Assembly (NCBI RefSeq): GCF_016916835.1
Contig: NZ_JAFFIX010000003.1
Coordinates: 310,001-374,000 of the forward strand
Direction: 5' to 3'
Length of the DNA stretch: 64,000 nt
Source of the DNA: Actinacidiphila bryophytorum
Lineage (GTDB): Bacteria > Actinomycetota > Actinomycetes > Streptomycetales > Streptomycetaceae
The notes beneath the pieces are model-generated. The model ran no database searches. It saw nothing but the letters and a program-made list of their open reading frames with translations, and had not been told where the DNA came from. Every line of letters starts with the position of its first letter. Positions within the stretch are counted from its first letter, which is position 1. The position numbers and the translations under genes were made by a program. Positions 1 through 8,807 of the stretch are shown here, piece by piece.

Positions 1-577
1 CCAGGGTGATCAGCGCGCTCTTCGCCTCGCCGCGGTGGCGGGCGTCGGTGGTGATGATGGGTGCCTCGGGGCCGATCTGCAGGGCCTCGCGGACCTCCTC
101 GGGGCGGTACGGCTGGTGGCCGTCGAAGCCGTTGAGGGCGATGACGAAGGGCAGGCCGCTGTTCTCGAAGTAGTCGACCGCGGGGAAGCAGTCGGCGAGC
201 CTGCGGGTGTCGACCAGCACCACGGCGCCGATCGCACCGCGGACCAGGTCGTCCCACATGAACCAGAAGCGGTCCTGTCCCGGGGTGCCGAACAGGTAGA
301 GGATCAGGTCGTCGTCCAGCGTGATCCGGCCGAAGTCCATGGCCACCGTGGTGGTGGTCTTGTCCTGGACGTGGCTGAGGTCGTCGATGCCGGCCGACGC
401 CGAGGTCATCACCGCTTCGGTGCGCAGCGGGTTGATCTCGGAGACGGCACCGACGAAGGTCGTCTTGCCCACGCCGAACCCGCCCGCCACCACGATCTTC
501 GCGGAGGTGGTCGAACGCGCCGGCGGCGCCGCACCGTACGCAGGCTGCGGCTGCGCCCTAGAGCTTCCGAAGTCCAC
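1..577 (-). CDS. cvnD1: CvnD1, Ras-like GTPase of a conservon (3' end outside window)
   Basis: Small ATP/GTP-binding protein that acts as the switch GTPase of the conservon, a membrane-associated complex likened to eukaryotic G-protein signalling. The Walker A motif GGFGVGKT lies about 30 residues in; the switch/G3 segment reads LFGTPGQDRF and a later ALNGFDG fits the base-recognition loop (NxxD/NKxD) in degenerate form. About 192 codons are present, so only the last residues are missing. The GTG start at 577 lies within the end of cvnC1 (20-nt overlap), which points to translational coupling. Last gene of a four-gene minus-strand operon. The GTPase identity is certain from the motifs; the conservon number 1 rests on its position beside gltX, as in S. 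coelicolor. Confidence 0.93.
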   Translation of the reverse strand, partial: MDFGSSRAQPQPAYGAAPPARSTTSAKIVVAGGFGVGKTTFVGAVSEINPLRTEAVMTSASAGIDDLSHVQDKTTTTVAMDFGRITLDDDLILYLFGTPGQDRFWFMWDDLVRGAIGAVVLVDTRRLADCFPAVDYFENSGLPFVIALNGFDGHQPYRPEEVREALQIGPEAPIITTDARHRGEAKSALITL

Positions 578-971
578 TGAGCACCCTCTCAAGCAGTGTC
601 ACGTCAGGCTGGCCGCCGGCCTCGCCGCTGCCGGGCTGGTGGATGGCCACCATGCCGGCCTCGGCGAGGTCGGCCACGAGAATCCGGGCCACACCCAGCG
701 GGATGGCCAGCAGCGCCGAGATCTCGGCCACCGACTTGATCTCCCGCGTCAGGTGGCATATCCGCTGGTGCTCGGGCAGCAGTCCCGCGTACTGCGCCGG
801 GTCGGCTGTCGTGCTGACCAGCGCCTCTATCGCGAGCTGATAGCGCGGCCTGGTCCGGCCACCGGTCATGGCGTACGGCCGCACCAGCGGCTGATCACCT
901 TCCACTCCGTACGGCGCGTGGTGGGACGCGCCGTACGGGCCTTGGCCCGGCGAGGCGGGTGGCGGGGTCAT
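558..971 (-). CDS. cvnC1: CvnC1, DUF742 protein of the conservon
   Basis: 137-residue DUF742 protein. The N-terminus is a short Pro/Gly/Tyr-rich stretch, followed by a compact domain with RPYAMTGGRTRP near residues 31-42, a hallmark of the family. The central part (about 65-115) looks like a winged helix: a helix with HQRICHLTREIKSVAEIS and a LGVARILVADLAEAGMV segment. DUF742 proteins are the third component of conservons and are thought to bridge the CvnA/CvnB proteins and the GTPase. DNA binding has not been established for the family and is only inferred from the fold. It lies 105 nt downstream of cvnB1 and overlaps cvnD1. Confidence 0.93.
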   Translation of the reverse strand: MTPPPASPGQGPYGASHHAPYGVEGDQPLVRPYAMTGGRTRPRYQLAIEALVSTTADPAQYAGLLPEHQRICHLTREIKSVAEISALLAIPLGVARILVADLAEAGMVAIHQPGSGEAGGQPDVTLLERVLSGLRKL

Positions 972-1076
972 GAGGGTCCTCCGTGTCCGGGCAGTGCGTG
1001 TCGCGGTGCGGAAAAACGGGAACGAGCGGGCGGATGGGCGGATAGTGCGGGCGGGACCGGGGTGGGCTCAGCACAC

Positions 1077-1499
1077 TCAGTGCATGAGGCTGCCCTGCAG
1101 TTCGGCCCTGAGGTCGGGGGTCAGTACGGTGCCTGCGCGGTCGACGAGCAGGGCCATTTCGTAGCCGACGAGGCCGATGTCGCACTCGGGGTGGGCGAGT
1201 ACGGCCAGGGAGGAGCCGTCGGAGACGGACATGATGAAGAGGAAGCCGCGTTCCATCTCCACGACGGTCTGGTTGACGCTGCCGCCTTCGAAGATGCGGG
1301 AGGCTCCGGCGGTGAGCGAGGTCAGGCCGGAGGCGACGGCGGCGAGCTGGTCTGCCCGGTCGCGGGGGAATCCGTCGGACATCGCGAGCAGCAGGCCGTC
1401 GGCGGAGACCACCACGGTGTGGGACACCCCGGGGGTGTTGTCCACGAAGTTGGTGATCAACCAGTTCAGGTTCTGTGCCGCCTGGCTCATCGCACTCAA
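1077..1499 (-). CDS. cvnB1: CvnB1, roadblock/LC7-domain protein
   Basis: Roadblock/LC7-fold protein, the presumed GTPase-regulating partner of CvnD. The whole length is the domain: a helix LNWLITNFVDNTPGVSH, a strand with VVSADGLLLAMS, then DQLAAVASGLTSL and a second strand set ending ECDIGLVGYEMALLVD. The start is ambiguous. A TTG at 1499 sits 6 nt after AGGAG and gives MSAMSQAAQN; the internal ATG at 1490 gives MSQAAQN but has a poor spacing of 15 nt. The ribosome-site spacing favours TTG. The gene follows cvnA1 with no gap. Confidence 0.93.
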   Translation of the reverse strand: MSAMSQAAQNLNWLITNFVDNTPGVSHTVVVSADGLLLAMSDGFPRDRADQLAAVASGLTSLTAGASRIFEGGSVNQTVVEMERGFLFIMSVSDGSSLAVLAHPECDIGLVGYEMALLVDRAGTVLTPDLRAELQGSLMH

Positions 1500-4400
1500 C
1501 TAACGCTCCTGATGATTCGTACCGAAACCGCGGCCATCGGTCGTGCCGCCGGCCTCCCGGCCCTGCTGAATACCCCGCCGGAGATTGGTCAGCCGCCCGC
1601 GCACGTCGTCGGGCGAACGGGAGACCTGCGGGCCGCCCTGCTGGGGCTGCGGCGGCTGGGCCGCGCCCCCGGCGACGAGGTTCGCGCGCGGCACCCGGCG
1701 CGGCAGCCCCGAGGGGGTCACCCCGCCGGCCGACGGCTCGCGGACCGCCTCGGCCCGCTGGCGCAGCGCGTCGTTGGGCGACGTACGCCAGTTCGGCGTC
1801 TCGCGCGGCAGCGGCTGGGCGGAGGGCACGGGCGGCGCCGACGCGGTCGCGGCGGCCGCAGGCCCCGAGCCCGCGGGAGCGGGCGCAGACTGCGGCGCCT
1901 GCTGCGGCGCGCTGGTGCCGGGCCGCTGCGGGCCTGCCGGGGTCGGGCGTTCGGTACGCGGCCGCTGCGGCGGTGCGGTGCGGCCCACCGGGCGGGGCGC
2001 CGGCGCGGCCTGCTGGCCGCGTGCGCTCTGCTCGACGTGGATCTGCTGCATCCGCTCGGCCTGGCCGGTGCGGAACCAGTCGGACTCGATCGCCGAGAAG
2101 ATCGGCGTCGGCTCGTCGCCCCTGGTCTGTGCGGGCGGCAGCGCCATCGGCTCGGCCGGCTGCTGCCCGGGCCGCTGCTGGAAGGGAGTGCCCGGCATGC
2201 CCTGCTGCGGCACCACCGGGTGCTGCCCCGTGACGTCGGTGCGCTCCTGGCCCGGCCCCTGCGGCCGGCCCGAGGGGTCGTACGGCGGCTGCGGTACGCC
2301 GCCGTCGCGGAAGCCGGGCGCACCCTGCCCGCGGCCGCCGGCCGGGGAGGCGTACTGCCCGACGCCGAAGGTGTCGTCGGAGCGGACCGCGGGGAACTGC
2401 GCGGTGTCGCCGGGACCGCCCTGCCCGGGCTGCTGCTGGGCCGGGAACTGCCCGGTGTCGCCGGGGCCGCCCTGGACCGGGAACTGGCCCGTTCCGTCGC
2501 CCTGCGGCTGGCCGGGCCTGGCGAACTGGCCGGTCCCCTCGCCCCTGCCCTGGCCGGGGCGGGCGAACTGCCCGGTGTCGCCGGGGCCGCTCTGCACGGG
2601 GAACTGGCCTGTGCCGTCGTTGCGGGGCTGGCCGGGGCGGGCGAACTGCCCGGTGTCGCCGGGGCCGCCCTGGACCGGGAACTGGCCCGTGCCGTCGTTG
2701 CGGGGCTGGCCGGGGCGGGCGAACTGCCCGGTGTCAGCGGGGCCGCCCTGGGCCGGGAACTGCCCGGTGTCGCCGGGGCCGCCCTGGACCGGGAACTGGC
2801 CCGTGCCGTAGGTCTCCTGCGGGGTACGCGGCGGGCGGCCGAAGTCCTGGCCGTCGTTGCCGCGCTGCGGCGGGGCCGGGAACTGGCCCGTGCCGCCGCC
2901 CTGTGGGAAGTCGTCGCGGGCCGCGGGCACCGCGGGGAACTGCGCGGTGTCGCCCGGGCCGCCCTGCGGGCGCTGCTGGTCGCCGGCGCCCTGTTGCCGG
3001 GGACCCGGCCGGCCGCCGAAGACGTCGGAGCGGAAGCCGCTCGGCCCGGTGCCCTGCGGCTGCGGTGCAGGGAACTGCCCGCCGGGGCCGCCCTGGCGGA
3101 AGTCCGCCCTGGCGCCGGTGTCCTGGCCCTGGCCGCCGCCGGTGTCGAAGGCGTCGAACGCGGGAGCCGCCTCGACGTCCTCGTGGCCGCGCGGGGTGTC
3201 CTGCATGCCCCGGTCGTCGGCCGGGAAGCCCTGCGAGCCCTCCTGCGCCGCCCAGCGGGGCGTACCCGGCTGCTGCGGCCCGCCGGCGCCGGGGCGTCCC
3301 GCGCCCGGGGCCAGCGCCGGGCGCTGCGCGCCGCCGCCGACCTGGCCGCGCTGCGGCGCCCTGGGGACCTGCGAGGAGTTCGGCGCGTTGCCGAACGCCG
3401 CGGCCATGCCCGAACCGCCGCCCGCCGCGGGGGCCGGGGGAGTGGCGCCGGAGCGGCCGCCCATCGCGTTGGCCTTGGGGGTCGCACCGCCCTGCGTGAC
3501 GTCGACCGGCAGCATGACCAGCGCGGTCGTACCGCCGGAGTCGGAGGGGCGGAGCTGGATGCGGATGCCGTGCCGCAGGGACAGCCGGCCGACCACGAAC
3601 AGGCCCATGCGGCGGGACACCGCGACGTCCACGGTCGGCGGGTTGGCCAGCCGCTCGTTGATGTCTGCCAGGTCCTCGGGCGACAGCCCGATGCCGGTGT
3701 CGTGGATCTCGATCAGCACCCGCCCGTCGGGCAGCGCGTGACCGGTGACCCGCACCTTGGTCTGCGGGGAGGAGAACGAGGTGGCGTTCTCCAGCAGCTC
3801 GGCGAGCAGGTGGACGAGGTCGTTGACGATACGTCCGGTGACCTCGGCCGACGGCACCGAGGTCAGCTCGATGCGCTCGTACTGCTCCACCTCGGAGGCC
3901 GCGGCCCGCAGCACGTCGACCAGCGGGACCGGCCGGGTCCACCGGCGGCCCGGCTCCTCACCGGCGAGGACCAGCAGGTTCTCGCCGTTGCGGCGCATAC
4001 GGGTCGCGAGGTGGTCCAGCTTGAACAGCGAGGACAGCTGGTCCGGGTCGGCCTCGCGGGACTCCAGTTCGGAGATCAGCGACAGCTGGCGCTGGATGAG
4101 GCCCTGGCTGCGGCGGGAGAGGTTGGTGAACATCGCGTTGACGTTGCCCCGCAGGAGCGCCTGCTCGGCCGCGAGCCGGACCGCCTCGCTGTGGACCTCG
4201 TCGAAGGCGCGGGCCACCTTGCCGATCTCGTCGCGGCTGTTGATGCCGATCGACTCGACCGAGGTGTCGACGTCCTGCGGGTCGGACTCCGACAGCTGCT
4301 TGACCAGCTCGGGCAGCCGCTTCTGGGCGACGTCCTGGGCGGTCTGCTGCAGCCGGCGCAGCGAGCGGATCATGGAGCGGGCGACGACGAAGGCGCCGAC

Positions 4401-5585
4401 GACGGCGACGCCGAGCACCAGCAGGATGATCGCACCGGCGATCAGCGCGTCCTGCTTGGCGTTGCTCTGCAGTTCGAGCGACTTCTGCCGCATCTCGTTC
4501 AGCAGCGACCGCTCGATGCGGTTCATCGCGTCGATCTTCGCCCGGGCGGCGTCGTCCCAGTCCAGGTACGACACGGTCATGCCGTCGATCGCGTCCGGCG
4601 TGGCCGCGATCCGCTCGCGCATCGTGTCGTGCGCGCTGATCGTGTCGTTGCCGCCCTCGATCGGCTGCAGCAGCGCGGCGCTGCTGGTGCCGTAGAGGTT
4701 CTGGAAACGGGTGATGCTGATGTCCTCGTTGGCCGCACCCGACTTCACCAGCTGGTAGTCGCTGGGGTCGAGCGGGCCGCCCTTGGCCAGCGCGGCGCTG
4801 ATCACCGCGCGCTGGATCGACTCGTACTCCTTGGCGGACGAGAAGGCCGCAAGAGCACGGGTGTTGGTGACCATCTCGGAGTTCTGGGTGGCCTGCGCCA
4901 TGTCGACGGACAGGCCGAGCAGCGCCTGGATGAGGCCGTCGTAGGCGTTGACAGTCGAGGCGATCGAGGACTGGCTGGTGAAGGCCTGGTCCCGCAGCTG
5001 GCTGAGCTGGGTCAGCTGGGTGTCGATCGCGATCAGGCTGGACCGCACACCGCTGAAGAGGGAGTCGTTCGAGGAGATGCTGTCGCTCGCGTCGCGGTAC
5101 AGCTTGCGCTCGCGGTCCGTGGCCTGCCGGGAGGCGGCGACCGCGTCCGTGGGGCTGCCGGCGCTGAGCGGACCGGCCGAGCTGTCGCGCTCCTCGGCCA
5201 GGGCGTCGGCCAGGTCGGTCGCGTGCTCGGTGATGTCGGTCAGCGAGTTCATGCGCTGCAGCTGGTCGATGTTCTGCAGCGAGGTGTGGATGCGCAGGCC
5301 GCCGAGCGCGCCTGCGGTGACCACCGGCAGGGCCAGCAGCGACACCAGACGGGTGCTGATGCGCCAGTTGCGCATCAGTATTCGCGACCCCGGCTTGCCG
5401 TCCAGGCCGGTGATCCGGCCTGCCTCGATACCGCTGGGCGTGCTCGTCCGTCCGGTGGCCGCAGCCGTTCCCGGCGTGGCGCCTCCGGATTCGCCTGCCG
5501 CCTGGGCAGGACCGTTGCCGGTCCCGCCGGGCTGCTGCTCCGGGTCGCCCGCCGCGGCGCTGTCCCTCTTGAAACGTCCCTGCAC
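1500..5585 (-). CDS. cvnA1: CvnA1, membrane sensor-kinase-like protein of the conservon
   Basis: Large (1361 aa) histidine-kinase-like receptor that heads the conservon. Order seen: a disordered Gly/Ala/Pro-rich N-terminus (1-70), TM1 at about 79-97, an extracytoplasmic all-helical nitrate/nitrite-sensing-type region, TM2 at about 379-401 (IILLVLGVAVVGAF), HAMP, a region near 523 with LDHLATRMRRNGENLL that resembles a dimerisation helix, and a HATPase domain at about 590-700 (LLENATSFS; DTGIGLS; GLFVVGRLS). From about residue 710 to the end the protein is low-complexity Gly/Gln/Pro-rich and repetitive. The GTG start at 5585 lacks a strong ribosome site; Met71, just before TM1, is an alternative. 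Autophosphorylation is not assured, because conservon kinases signal to a GTPase rather than to a response regulator. Confidence 0.9.
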   Translation of the reverse strand: MQGRFKRDSAAAGDPEQQPGGTGNGPAQAAGESGGATPGTAAATGRTSTPSGIEAGRITGLDGKPGSRILMRNWRISTRLVSLLALPVVTAGALGGLRIHTSLQNIDQLQRMNSLTDITEHATDLADALAEERDSSAGPLSAGSPTDAVAASRQATDRERKLYRDASDSISSNDSLFSGVRSSLIAIDTQLTQLSQLRDQAFTSQSSIASTVNAYDGLIQALLGLSVDMAQATQNSEMVTNTRALAAFSSAKEYESIQRAVISAALAKGGPLDPSDYQLVKSGAANEDISITRFQNLYGTSSAALLQPIEGGNDTISAHDTMRERIAATPDAIDGMTVSYLDWDDAARAKIDAMNRIERSLLNEMRQKSLELQSNAKQDALIAGAIILLVLGVAVVGAFVVARSMIRSLRRLQQTAQDVAQKRLPELVKQLSESDPQDVDTSVESIGINSRDEIGKVARAFDEVHSEAVRLAAEQALLRGNVNAMFTNLSRRSQGLIQRQLSLISELESREADPDQLSSLFKLDHLATRMRRNGENLLVLAGEEPGRRWTRPVPLVDVLRAAASEVEQYERIELTSVPSAEVTGRIVNDLVHLLAELLENATSFSSPQTKVRVTGHALPDGRVLIEIHDTGIGLSPEDLADINERLANPPTVDVAVSRRMGLFVVGRLSLRHGIRIQLRPSDSGGTTALVMLPVDVTQGGATPKANAMGGRSGATPPAPAAGGGSGMAAAFGNAPNSSQVPRAPQRGQVGGGAQRPALAPGAGRPGAGGPQQPGTPRWAAQEGSQGFPADDRGMQDTPRGHEDVEAAPAFDAFDTGGGQGQDTGARADFRQGGPGGQFPAPQPQGTGPSGFRSDVFGGRPGPRQQGAGDQQRPQGGPGDTAQFPAVPAARDDFPQGGGTGQFPAPPQRGNDGQDFGRPPRTPQETYGTGQFPVQGGPGDTGQFPAQGGPADTGQFARPGQPRNDGTGQFPVQGGPGDTGQFARPGQPRNDGTGQFPVQSGPGDTGQFARPGQGRGEGTGQFARPGQPQGDGTGQFPVQGGPGDTGQFPAQQQPGQGGPGDTAQFPAVRSDDTFGVGQYASPAGGRGQGAPGFRDGGVPQPPYDPSGRPQGPGQERTDVTGQHPVVPQQGMPGTPFQQRPGQQPAEPMALPPAQTRGDEPTPIFSAIESDWFRTGQAERMQQIHVEQSARGQQAAPAPRPVGRTAPPQRPRTERPTPAGPQRPGTSAPQQAPQSAPAPAGSGPAAAATASAPPVPSAQPLPRETPNWRTSPNDALRQRAEAVREPSAGGVTPSGLPRRVPRANLVAGGAAQPPQPQQGGPQVSRSPDDVRGRLTNLRRGIQQGREAGGTTDGRGFGTNHQER
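2563..2820 (-). repeat. 78-bp tandem repeats inside cvnA1
   Basis: Units beginning at 2563, 2641 and 2719 (plus-strand positions) repeat with a 78-bp period, the third being partial and diverging. They encode a 26-residue unit built on DTGQFARPGQ and TGQFPVQGGPG. Shorter TGQF-type units continue on both sides, roughly over residues 920-1065 of the protein. The period is a multiple of three, so copy-number change would keep the frame. Confidence 0.85.
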
Positions 5586-6174
5586 TAGCGTCGCAACCTC
5601 TGGACCAGGCGTCCCCCGCGGTGAAGCGGACAGGACGGTGTCGAGTCATGGGGGCCTGCCCGGGCCGCCCCGGATTGCGAGGAGGCCTTGGAGGCCCTTC
5701 ACCGCCGCTCGGTGCTCGTACGCGCCCCCTGCGCGCCGGCTCGATGGTGATGCGGCGGTCCGGGGAATTCCAGCACAGTGCTGGATCTCCCAACAAGGCC
5801 CGTAGCCGACCTGTTGGATTCCGTGACTGACTGTCCGGAGCCCCGTACGTTCCGTCGACCTCCGATTCTCCGAAACCGGGGCAATGCGGACCTTGGGGTC
5901 AAGCTCGCACAGGTCGCGCGGGTCGCTCACAACGGCCGCCCCGCGGGCGGTTTCCGGTGGTTGGTGCCTGATGTCGGATTCCCGAGGCGGCGGAGAGTGT
6001 CCGCAATGCCGGAATTGACGCTCACTTGGTGAGCAAAATCACAACCCGTCAGATGTCTGGACCGCCCGGCGCTGGGAATCGGCGCCGCTAGCGTGGTGGT
6101 TTACACGGAGCCCATTTCTGTCAACCGCGGTCCGCCCTGCGCGGCCCGCCGAGCCCCCGAGGTCCCGACGGCCG
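5586..6174. other. 589-nt region between cvnA1 and the 65-aa gene; likely regulatory
   Basis: No convincing gene. GC is lower than in the flanking genes and frames found here lack the usual GC-rich third positions. It holds a perfect 17-bp palindrome (5769-5785), a nearby hairpin (CCAACA at about 5790 with TGTTGG at about 5812) and a CTCAC-TTG-GTGAG element near 6021-6033. It must contain the promoters of the leftward conservon and of the rightward small gene, but none matches consensus well. Confidence 0.6.
5769..5785. promoter_or_regulatory. Perfect 17-bp palindrome, putative operator
   Basis: TCCAGCAC-A-GTGCTGGA has two perfect 8-nt arms around one central base. It lies 184 bp upstream of the cvnA1 start and about 390 bp before the next rightward gene. 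Length and symmetry suit a dimeric regulator. The cognate protein is unknown. Confidence 0.5.
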
Positions 6175-6372
6175 ATGAAGACCACCCTGATGTTCCGCCA
6201 GATGATCGCCAACCCGCGGCGTACCACTCTCGCGCATCTGAAGGACGCGACGGAACTCGGGGCCGCCCCCGCCGCCGGCGCGCAGACCGCGGCGCGTGAG
6301 CTGCCGCAGACCACCGCCAACCCGCGCCGCACCGTGCTCAACGAGCTGCCGAAGGCCCCCGTCACCCGCTGA
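6175..6372 (+). CDS. 65-aa protein of unknown function with a duplicated ANPRRT motif
   Basis: Not recognised. The frame uses GC-rich third positions almost throughout, which supports real coding. The protein has two copies of one unit: IANPRRTTLAHLKDA near residues 11-25 and TANPRRTVLNELPKA near 47-61, joined by an Ala-rich linker. There is no signal peptide, membrane segment or cysteine, and the charge is basic. The ATG at 6175 has only GAGG 12 nt upstream; ATG at 6190 is an alternative. It stands alone, 75 nt before the FAH-family gene. The repeated unit could be a docking or binding motif; that is inference. Confidence 0.62.
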   Translation: MKTTLMFRQMIANPRRTTLAHLKDATELGAAPAAGAQTAARELPQTTANPRRTVLNELPKAPVTR

Positions 6373-6447
6373 GCGCCCCCGCGCGGCGGCCTGACCTGCG
6401 GCGACGCGCCGGCGGGCGGAGCGGTGCCGGACTACTAAGCTGAGCCC

Positions 6448-7257
6448 ATGCGCATCGCCAGGTTCTCCATCGACGGGAATGTCGCCTTCGGCGCGGTCGA
6501 GGGCGACCCGACCGGCACCGGCGGCCCCAGCGGCTTCGAAGGGCTCGTCCTCGACATCATCAAGGGCGTCCCCTTCGCGGACTTCGAACTGTCCGGCACC
6601 AAGGTGCCGTTGGACAAGGTCCGCCTGCTGCCGCCGGTCCTGCCCAACAAGGTCGTCGCCATCGGCCGCAACTACGCAGCCCACGCGGCGGAACTGGGCA
6701 ACGAGGTGCCGGCCGCGCCCTGGGCCTTCTTCAAGCCGTCCACCTCGGTGATCGGCCCGGGTGACAGCATCGTCTACCCGACCTTCTCCCAGGAGGTCCA
6801 CCACGAGGCGGAGCTGGCGGTCGTCATCAGCCGGCTGTGCCGCGACGTGCCGCGCGAGCGGGTCAAGGACGTCATCCTGGGTTACACCTGCGCCAACGAC
6901 GTCACCGCCCGCGACACCCAGCAGGCCGAGAAGCAGTGGGCCAGGGCCAAGGGCTTCGACTCCTCCTGCCCGCTCGGCCCCTGGATCGAGACCGGCATCG
7001 ACCTGGCGGGCGCCGCCGACCTGGCGATCACCGCGACCGTCAACGGCGAACTGCGGCAGGCCGGCCGCACAGGACAGATGATCCACTCCATCGAGGACCT
7101 GATCGTCAACATCACCGAGGCGATGACCCTGCTGCCCGGCGACGTGATCCTCACCGGCACCCCGGCCGGGGTCGGCCCGCTGCACCCCGGCGACGAGGTC
7201 GCCGTCACCATCGAAGGCATCGGCACTCTCACCAACAAGGTGATCTCGCGTGGCTAG
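6448..7257 (+). CDS. Fumarylacetoacetate hydrolase-family protein
   Basis: 269-aa FAH-superfamily enzyme. The C-terminal catalytic fold is present: [13 protein letters not shown] near 67-79, the metal-ligand region [11 protein letters not shown] near 119-129, [12 protein letters not shown] near 149-160, and the closing [10 protein letters not shown] motif. Family members cleave C-C bonds or decarboxylate 2-oxo acids with Mg2+; the substrate cannot be read from sequence. The last 8 nt overlap the GTG of gltX, so the two genes are probably cotranslated. A TACTAA element 10 nt before the ATG may serve as a -10 box for a near-leaderless mRNA. The same gene precedes gltX in other streptomycetes. 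Confidence 0.92.
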   Translation: MRIARFSIDGNVAFGAVEGDPTGTGGPSGFEGLVLDIIKGVPFADFELSGTKVPLDKVRLLPPVLPNKVVAIGRNYAAHAAELGNEVPAAPWAFFKPSTSVIGPGDSIVYPTFSQEVHHEAELAVVISRLCRDVPRERVKDVILGYTCANDVTARDTQQAEKQWARAKGFDSSCPLGPWIETGIDLAGAADLAITATVNGELRQAGRTGQMIHSIEDLIVNITEAMTLLPGDVILTGTPAGVGPLHPGDEVAVTIEGIGTLTNKVISRG

Positions 7258-8734
7258 CGCACCCTCCACGGACGTACGCGTCCGCTTCTGCCCCTCGCCG
7301 ACCGGCAACCCGCACGTGGGCCTGGTCCGCACCGCACTGTTCAACTGGGCCTTCGCCCGCCACCACCAGGGGACCCTGGTGCTGCGGATCGAGGACACCG
7401 ACGCGGCCCGGGACTCCGAGGAGTCCTACCGCCAGCTGCTGGACTCGCTGCGCTGGCTCGGCCTGGACTGGGACGAGGGACCCGAGGTCGGCGGCCCGCA
7501 CGCGCCCTACCGGCAGTCCCAGCGGATGGACGTCTACGCCGACGTGGCCCGCCGCCTGAAGGAGGCCGGGCACGCCTACGACTGCTACTGCAGCGCCGAG
7601 GAGCTGGAGGACCGCCGCGCGGCCGCCCGCGCCGCAGGCCGCCCCTCCGGCTACGACGGCCACTGCCGCGACCTCACCGCCGAGCAGACCGCCGCCTACC
7701 TGGCGGAGGGCCGCAGCGCCATCGTGCGCTTCCGCATGCCGGACAAGACGATCACCTTCACCGACCTGGTGCGCGGCGAGCTGACCTTCACCCCGGACAA
7801 CGTCCCGGACTACGGCATCGTCCGCGCCAACGGCGCCCCGCTCTACACCCTGGTCAACCCGGTCGACGACGCCCTGATGGGCATCACGCACGTGCTGCGC
7901 GGCGAGGACCTGCTGTCCTCCACCCCGCGGCAGATCGCGCTGTACGAGGCGCTGATCGGCCTCGGCGTGGCCAAGCAGATCCCCGACTTCGGGCACCTGC
8001 CGTACGTCATGGGCGAGGGCAACAAGAAGCTCTCCAAGCGCGACCCGGAGTCCTCGCTCAACCTCTACCGCGAGCGCGGCTTCCTGCCCGAGGGGCTGCT
8101 GAACTACCTCTCGCTGCTGGGCTGGTCCTACTCCGCCGACCAGGACGTCTTCTCGCCCGCCGAGATGGTCGCCAGGTTCGACATCGCCGACGTCAACGCC
8201 AACCCGGCGCGCTTCGACCTGAAGAAGGCCGAGTCGATCAACGGCGACCACATCAGGCTGCTCTCCCCCGAGGCCTTCGCCGCGGCCTGCACCCCCTGGC
8301 TGCGGGCCCCGCACGCGCCCTGGGCGCCCGAGGACTTCGACGAGGCCGCCTGGCAGGCCATCGCGCCGCACGCGCAGACCCGGCTGACGGTGCTGTCCGA
8401 CATCACCGCCAACGTCGACTTCCTCTTCCTGCCCGAGCCGGTCGCCGACGAGGCGTCCTGGGCCAAGGCGATGAAGGAGGGCTCGGACGCGCTGCTGCGC
8501 ACGGCCCGGGAGAAGCTGGCGGGCGCCGACTGGACGAGCCCGGAGGCGCTCAAGGAGGCCGTGCTGGCCGCCGGCGAGGCGCACGGCCTCAAGCTCGGCA
8601 AGGCACAGGCGCCGGTCCGTGTCGCGGTCACCGGCCGCACGGTGGGCCTGCCGCTCTTCGAGTCCCTCCAGGTCCTCGGCCGCGACCGCGCCCTGGCCCG
8701 CATCGACGCCGCCCTGGCCCGCCTGGCGGCCTGA
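7250..8734 (+). CDS. gltX: Glutamyl-tRNA synthetase
   Basis: Class I aminoacyl-tRNA synthetase that charges tRNA-Glu; in actinobacteria lacking GlnRS it also mischarges tRNA-Gln for later amidation by GatCAB. At 494 aa it has the normal bacterial length. The HIGH-type motif is HVGL at residues 22-25 within [11 protein letters not shown], and the KMSKS-type motif is KLSKR near 258-262. The C-terminal half is the alpha-helical anticodon-binding cage. The GTG start overlaps the preceding FAH-family gene by 8 nt. tRNA-Gln and two tRNA-Glu genes, its substrates, follow about 0.9 kb downstream. Confidence 0.97.
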   Translation: MASAPSTDVRVRFCPSPTGNPHVGLVRTALFNWAFARHHQGTLVLRIEDTDAARDSEESYRQLLDSLRWLGLDWDEGPEVGGPHAPYRQSQRMDVYADVARRLKEAGHAYDCYCSAEELEDRRAAARAAGRPSGYDGHCRDLTAEQTAAYLAEGRSAIVRFRMPDKTITFTDLVRGELTFTPDNVPDYGIVRANGAPLYTLVNPVDDALMGITHVLRGEDLLSSTPRQIALYEALIGLGVAKQIPDFGHLPYVMGEGNKKLSKRDPESSLNLYRERGFLPEGLLNYLSLLGWSYSADQDVFSPAEMVARFDIADVNANPARFDLKKAESINGDHIRLLSPEAFAAACTPWLRAPHAPWAPEDFDEAAWQAIAPHAQTRLTVLSDITANVDFLFLPEPVADEASWAKAMKEGSDALLRTAREKLAGADWTSPEALKEAVLAAGEAHGLKLGKAQAPVRVAVTGRTVGLPLFESLQVLGRDRALARIDAALARLAA

Positions 8735-8749
8735 GGCCGTAGGCCACCG

Positions 8750-8787
8750 GCCGCCGGATCTGCGCGAGGGCGGCGGGATCCGGCGGC
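8750..8787 (+). terminator. Hairpin after gltX
   Basis: Perfect 11-bp inverted repeat, GCCGCCGGATC with GATCCGGCGGC, separated by 16 nt. It starts 16 nt after the gltX stop and has no T-run, as is common in streptomycetes. Confidence 0.55.
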
Positions 8788-8794
8788 ACGCCAC

Positions 8795-8800
8795 TAGATT
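8795..8800 (+). promoter_or_regulatory. -10 element for a leaderless HAD-hydrolase mRNA
   Basis: TAGATT ends 7 nt before the ATG at 8808, which places the transcript start at or next to the start codon. No ribosome-binding site precedes that ATG, in agreement with leaderless translation. No clear -35 was seen. Confidence 0.5.
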
Positions 8801-8807
8801 TGTCCGT

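Noticed and set aside
321..5588. A 1755-codon open frame antisense to cvnA1 through cvnD1
   Set aside because: High GC leaves stop-poor antisense frames. It has no domain, runs against four well-recognised genes, and its sequence is the complement of their codon bias.
5778..6032. 84-codon open frame in the gap after cvnA1
   Set aside because: Third-position GC is low, no ribosome site, and its start lies in the palindrome; not supported as a gene.
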